Below are positions 21,829 to 22,265 of a DNA stretch of 22,265 bases, piece by piece. Both the position numbers and the translations under genes were made by a program. The stretch covers positions 1 to 22,265 of the forward strand of contig JAOUJR010000001.1 in assembly GCA_029883145.1 (NCBI GenBank). Reading direction: 5' to 3'. The stretch is from Nitrospirota bacterium (GTDB lineage: Bacteria > Nitrospirota > Thermodesulfovibrionia > Thermodesulfovibrionales > SM23-35). Numbering within the stretch: the stretch's first letter is position 1; each line of letters opens with the position of its first letter. The notes under the pieces were generated by a model, which was not told the DNA's origin, did not search any database, and was given only the letters and a program-made list of their open reading frames with translations.

Positions 21829-21858
21829 TTTACTCTCAATCAATCAATTACATATAAT
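21829..21858 (+). promoter_or_regulatory. Candidate leuD promoter
   Basis: TTTACT (21829-21834) and TATAAT (21853-21858) with an 18-base spacer, four and six matches of six. The spacer holds a TCAA/CAAT tandem run. Transcription would start near 21865, leaving a leader of about 36 bases with AAGGAGGAG ahead of the leuD ATG. If this is the main promoter, the structured element just upstream is not in the leuD message. Confidence 0.5.
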
Positions 21859-21900
21859 AACTGCTGAGCAAGAATACTTCATTGAAGATAAGGAGGAGTG

Positions 21901-22265
21901 ATGCTTTTCAGAGGCAGGGTGTGGCGATTTGGTAATGATGTTGATACAGATGCGATTATTCCTGCAAGGTATCTGAATACATCTGATCCAGGAGAGCTCG
22001 CACAACATGTGATGGAAGATATGGATAAGGATTTTCCCCGTAAGGTAATGCGAGGTGATATTATTGTTGCAGGAAAGAATTTTGGTTGTGGTTCATCGAG
22101 GGAACATGCACCGATTGCAATAAAGGCAGCAGGAGTCCAGGCAGTTGTTGCAAAGAGTTTTGCAAGGATTTTCTACCGGAATGCCTTCAATATCGGACTT
22201 CCCATCTTTGAATCTCCTGAGGCATCAGAGAAGATTAAAGAGAAAGATGATATAGAGATTGATGC
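21901..22265 (+). CDS. leuD: 3-isopropylmalate dehydratase small subunit, N-terminal part
   Basis: Small subunit of the enzyme that isomerises 2- to 3-isopropylmalate in leucine synthesis. It works in the cytoplasm with LeuC, which carries the Fe-S cluster. About 121 codons are in the window and the gene runs off the end. Clear motifs are [18 protein letters not shown] (10-27), the swivel-domain loop [14 protein letters not shown] (58-71) and [18 protein letters not shown]. The compact N-terminus is of the short type shared by archaeal-like LeuD and homoaconitase small subunits, so a related substrate is possible, but leuD is the usual case in bacteria. The ribosome-binding site AAGGAGGAG ends 2 bases before the ATG, slightly close for its last bases but good for its first. 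Confidence 0.92.
   Translation, partial: MLFRGRVWRFGNDVDTDAIIPARYLNTSDPGELAQHVMEDMDKDFPRKVMRGDIIVAGKNFGCGSSREHAPIAIKAAGVQAVVAKSFARIFYRNAFNIGLPIFESPEASEKIKEKDDIEID

Overview
The window looks like a chromosomal segment of a Gram-negative, diderm bacterium. The evidence is two heptosyltransferases for lipopolysaccharide, a Lol-type lipoprotein exporter, a class A penicillin-binding protein and a SPOR-domain protein. My best guess is Nitrospirota, or a neighbouring lineage such as the former Deltaproteobacteria. That rests on the MamK-type actin, the radical SAM protein of the COG1313 type, the LeuD type and the dispersed palindromic repeats. It is inference from family knowledge; no database search was run.

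Layout. 1-137 is the tail of a probable phenylacetate-CoA ligase. 380-1957 is a DEAD-box RNA helicase behind a short in-frame leader ORF. 2027-4105 (minus) holds a Tat-exported aldo/keto reductase with two 4Fe-4S motifs, plus a secreted protein of unknown function. 4286-4444 (minus) is a 52-codon zinc-ribbon gene with an in-frame UGA where a cysteine is expected and a SECIS-like hairpin just after it. 4737-5018 (minus) is a small helical protein. 5316-6418 (plus) is marC plus a YfcE/MJ0936-type phosphodiesterase behind a perfect consensus promoter. 6421-10738 (minus) is a four-gene run: radical SAM protein, N-acetylmuramoyl-L-alanine amidase, MamK-like actin, and a pseudo-receiver/transmembrane/SPOR fusion. 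10934-14356 (plus) is lysS and a two-gene Lol exporter. 14376-16020 is a small accessory patch (MazEF-like toxin-antitoxin, a palindromic repeat, an HNH endonuclease). 16158-18728 (minus) has heptosyltransferase I and a heptosyltransferase II-GmhB fusion. 19012-21712 has ftsY converging on a penicillin-binding protein 1A gene. The window ends inside leuD.

The most interesting unit is the amidase / MamK-like actin / SPOR run at 6421-9681. It encodes an enzyme that strips peptides from peptidoglycan, a cytoplasmic actin filament, and a bitopic membrane protein. The last has a cytoplasmic receiver domain lacking its phospho-acceptor aspartate and a periplasmic domain expected to bind stripped glycan strands. 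Together they could link a filament to places where the wall is being cut. The last gene also appears to start at an ATT codon behind a very good ribosome-binding site. No magnetosome genes are visible although the actin resembles MamK more than MreB.

A second theme is promoters placed so that transcription should begin at, or a base or two from, the ATG. This applies to marC, the PBP1A gene and the zinc-ribbon gene, and possibly the radical SAM gene, all without a Shine-Dalgarno sequence. It suggests leaderless mRNAs are common in this organism.
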